DNA from: Candidatus Fermentibacterota bacterium
Lineage (GTDB): Bacteria > Fermentibacterota > Fermentibacteria > Fermentibacterales > JCC-6
DNA length: 64,000 nucleotides
NCBI GenBank assembly: GCA_030609965.1
Contig: JAUWSQ010000006.1
Coordinates: forward strand, 1-64,000
Direction of reading: 5' to 3'
The position numbers and the translations under genes were made by a program. This document shows, piece after piece, positions 63,895 to 64,000 of this stretch (positions are counted from its first letter, which is position 1; the number at the start of each line of letters is the position of its first letter). The notes under the pieces are model-generated. The model did not search any database and had not been told where the DNA came from. It saw only the letters and a list, made by a program, of their open reading frames with translations.

Positions 63895-64000
63895 AGGGAC
63901 ACCGGACAAAAGATAGTTATGTAACCATTGACGACTTTTTGCTTTCCGCTGGATTGATTTGCTATGTTTGTTGTTCTACTTTTGAATTAAAGTGCTTTAA

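Overview
The window reads as chromosome of an uncultured-type, anaerobic, fermentative diderm bacterium with moderate GC. Evidence for two membranes is a YidC with a large periplasmic domain, a predicted lipoprotein of barrel-like character, and secreted proteins with signal peptides. Evidence for anaerobic fermentation is an indolepyruvate:ferredoxin oxidoreductase beside phosphotransacylase and acyl kinase genes, a clostridial-type ferredoxin, and a V/A-type ATPase with a sodium-type rotor. No tRNA, rRNA, CRISPR array or transposase gene was seen. A candidate phylum near the FCB group would fit, but that placement is a guess.

Layout. (1) 1-7716: a plus-strand cell-surface glycan operon with glycosyltransferases, a B12-binding radical SAM protein, a polyprenyl-phosphate sugar transferase, a sugar aminotransferase, a PAP2 phosphatase and a DgkA-type lipid kinase. 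The last two could recycle the carrier lipid used by the sugar transferase. (2) 7717-9818: a 162-bp MITE-like inverted-repeat element, serS, then a small secreted protein gene preceded on the minus strand by two tandem cyclic-di-GMP-I (GEMM-I) riboswitch aptamers. (3) 9819-20192: a second glycan region with three more B12-binding radical SAM proteins, three GT2 enzymes, a GT39-like membrane protein and a zinc-ribbon epimerase. (4) 20205-24180: PHP phosphatase, ElbB, a barrel-like lipoprotein, and two unrelated secreted proteins that share the extreme C-terminal signature TWGxIKxxF, a possible undescribed sorting tag. (5) 24347-32977: a complete V/A-type ATPase operon (G/H-I-K-E-C-F-A-B-D). (6) 33158-38677: bactofilin, a truncated M23-like membrane protein, asparaginase and an unrecognised 1170-residue helical protein. 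(7) 38815-54381: the replication origin neighbourhood. gyrA, gyrB, dciA, dnaN and dnaA run leftward; rpmH, rnpA, yidD, yidC, mnmE, mnmG, rsmG, parA and parB run rightward. DnaA boxes lie beside dnaA and two parS-like sites lie in mnmG. (8) 54478-59382: ferredoxin, a three-domain glycosyltransferase/formyltransferase/deacetylase fusion, membrane proteins and a HAD phosphatase. (9) 59538-63894: ptb, buk, iorA and iorB, a module for making ATP from 2-oxoacids derived from amino acids.

How the parts work together: the glycan clusters and the fusion protein look like envelope polysaccharide assembly. The IOR-Ptb-Buk module would give acyl phosphate and ATP plus reduced ferredoxin, and the V-ATPase would link ATP to a sodium gradient. 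The most unusual items are the shared C-terminal tag, the tandem riboswitch over a small secreted protein, the interleaved B12 radical SAM and glycosyltransferase genes, the rnpA gene without an ATG/GTG/TTG start, and the large unknown protein beside gyrA.
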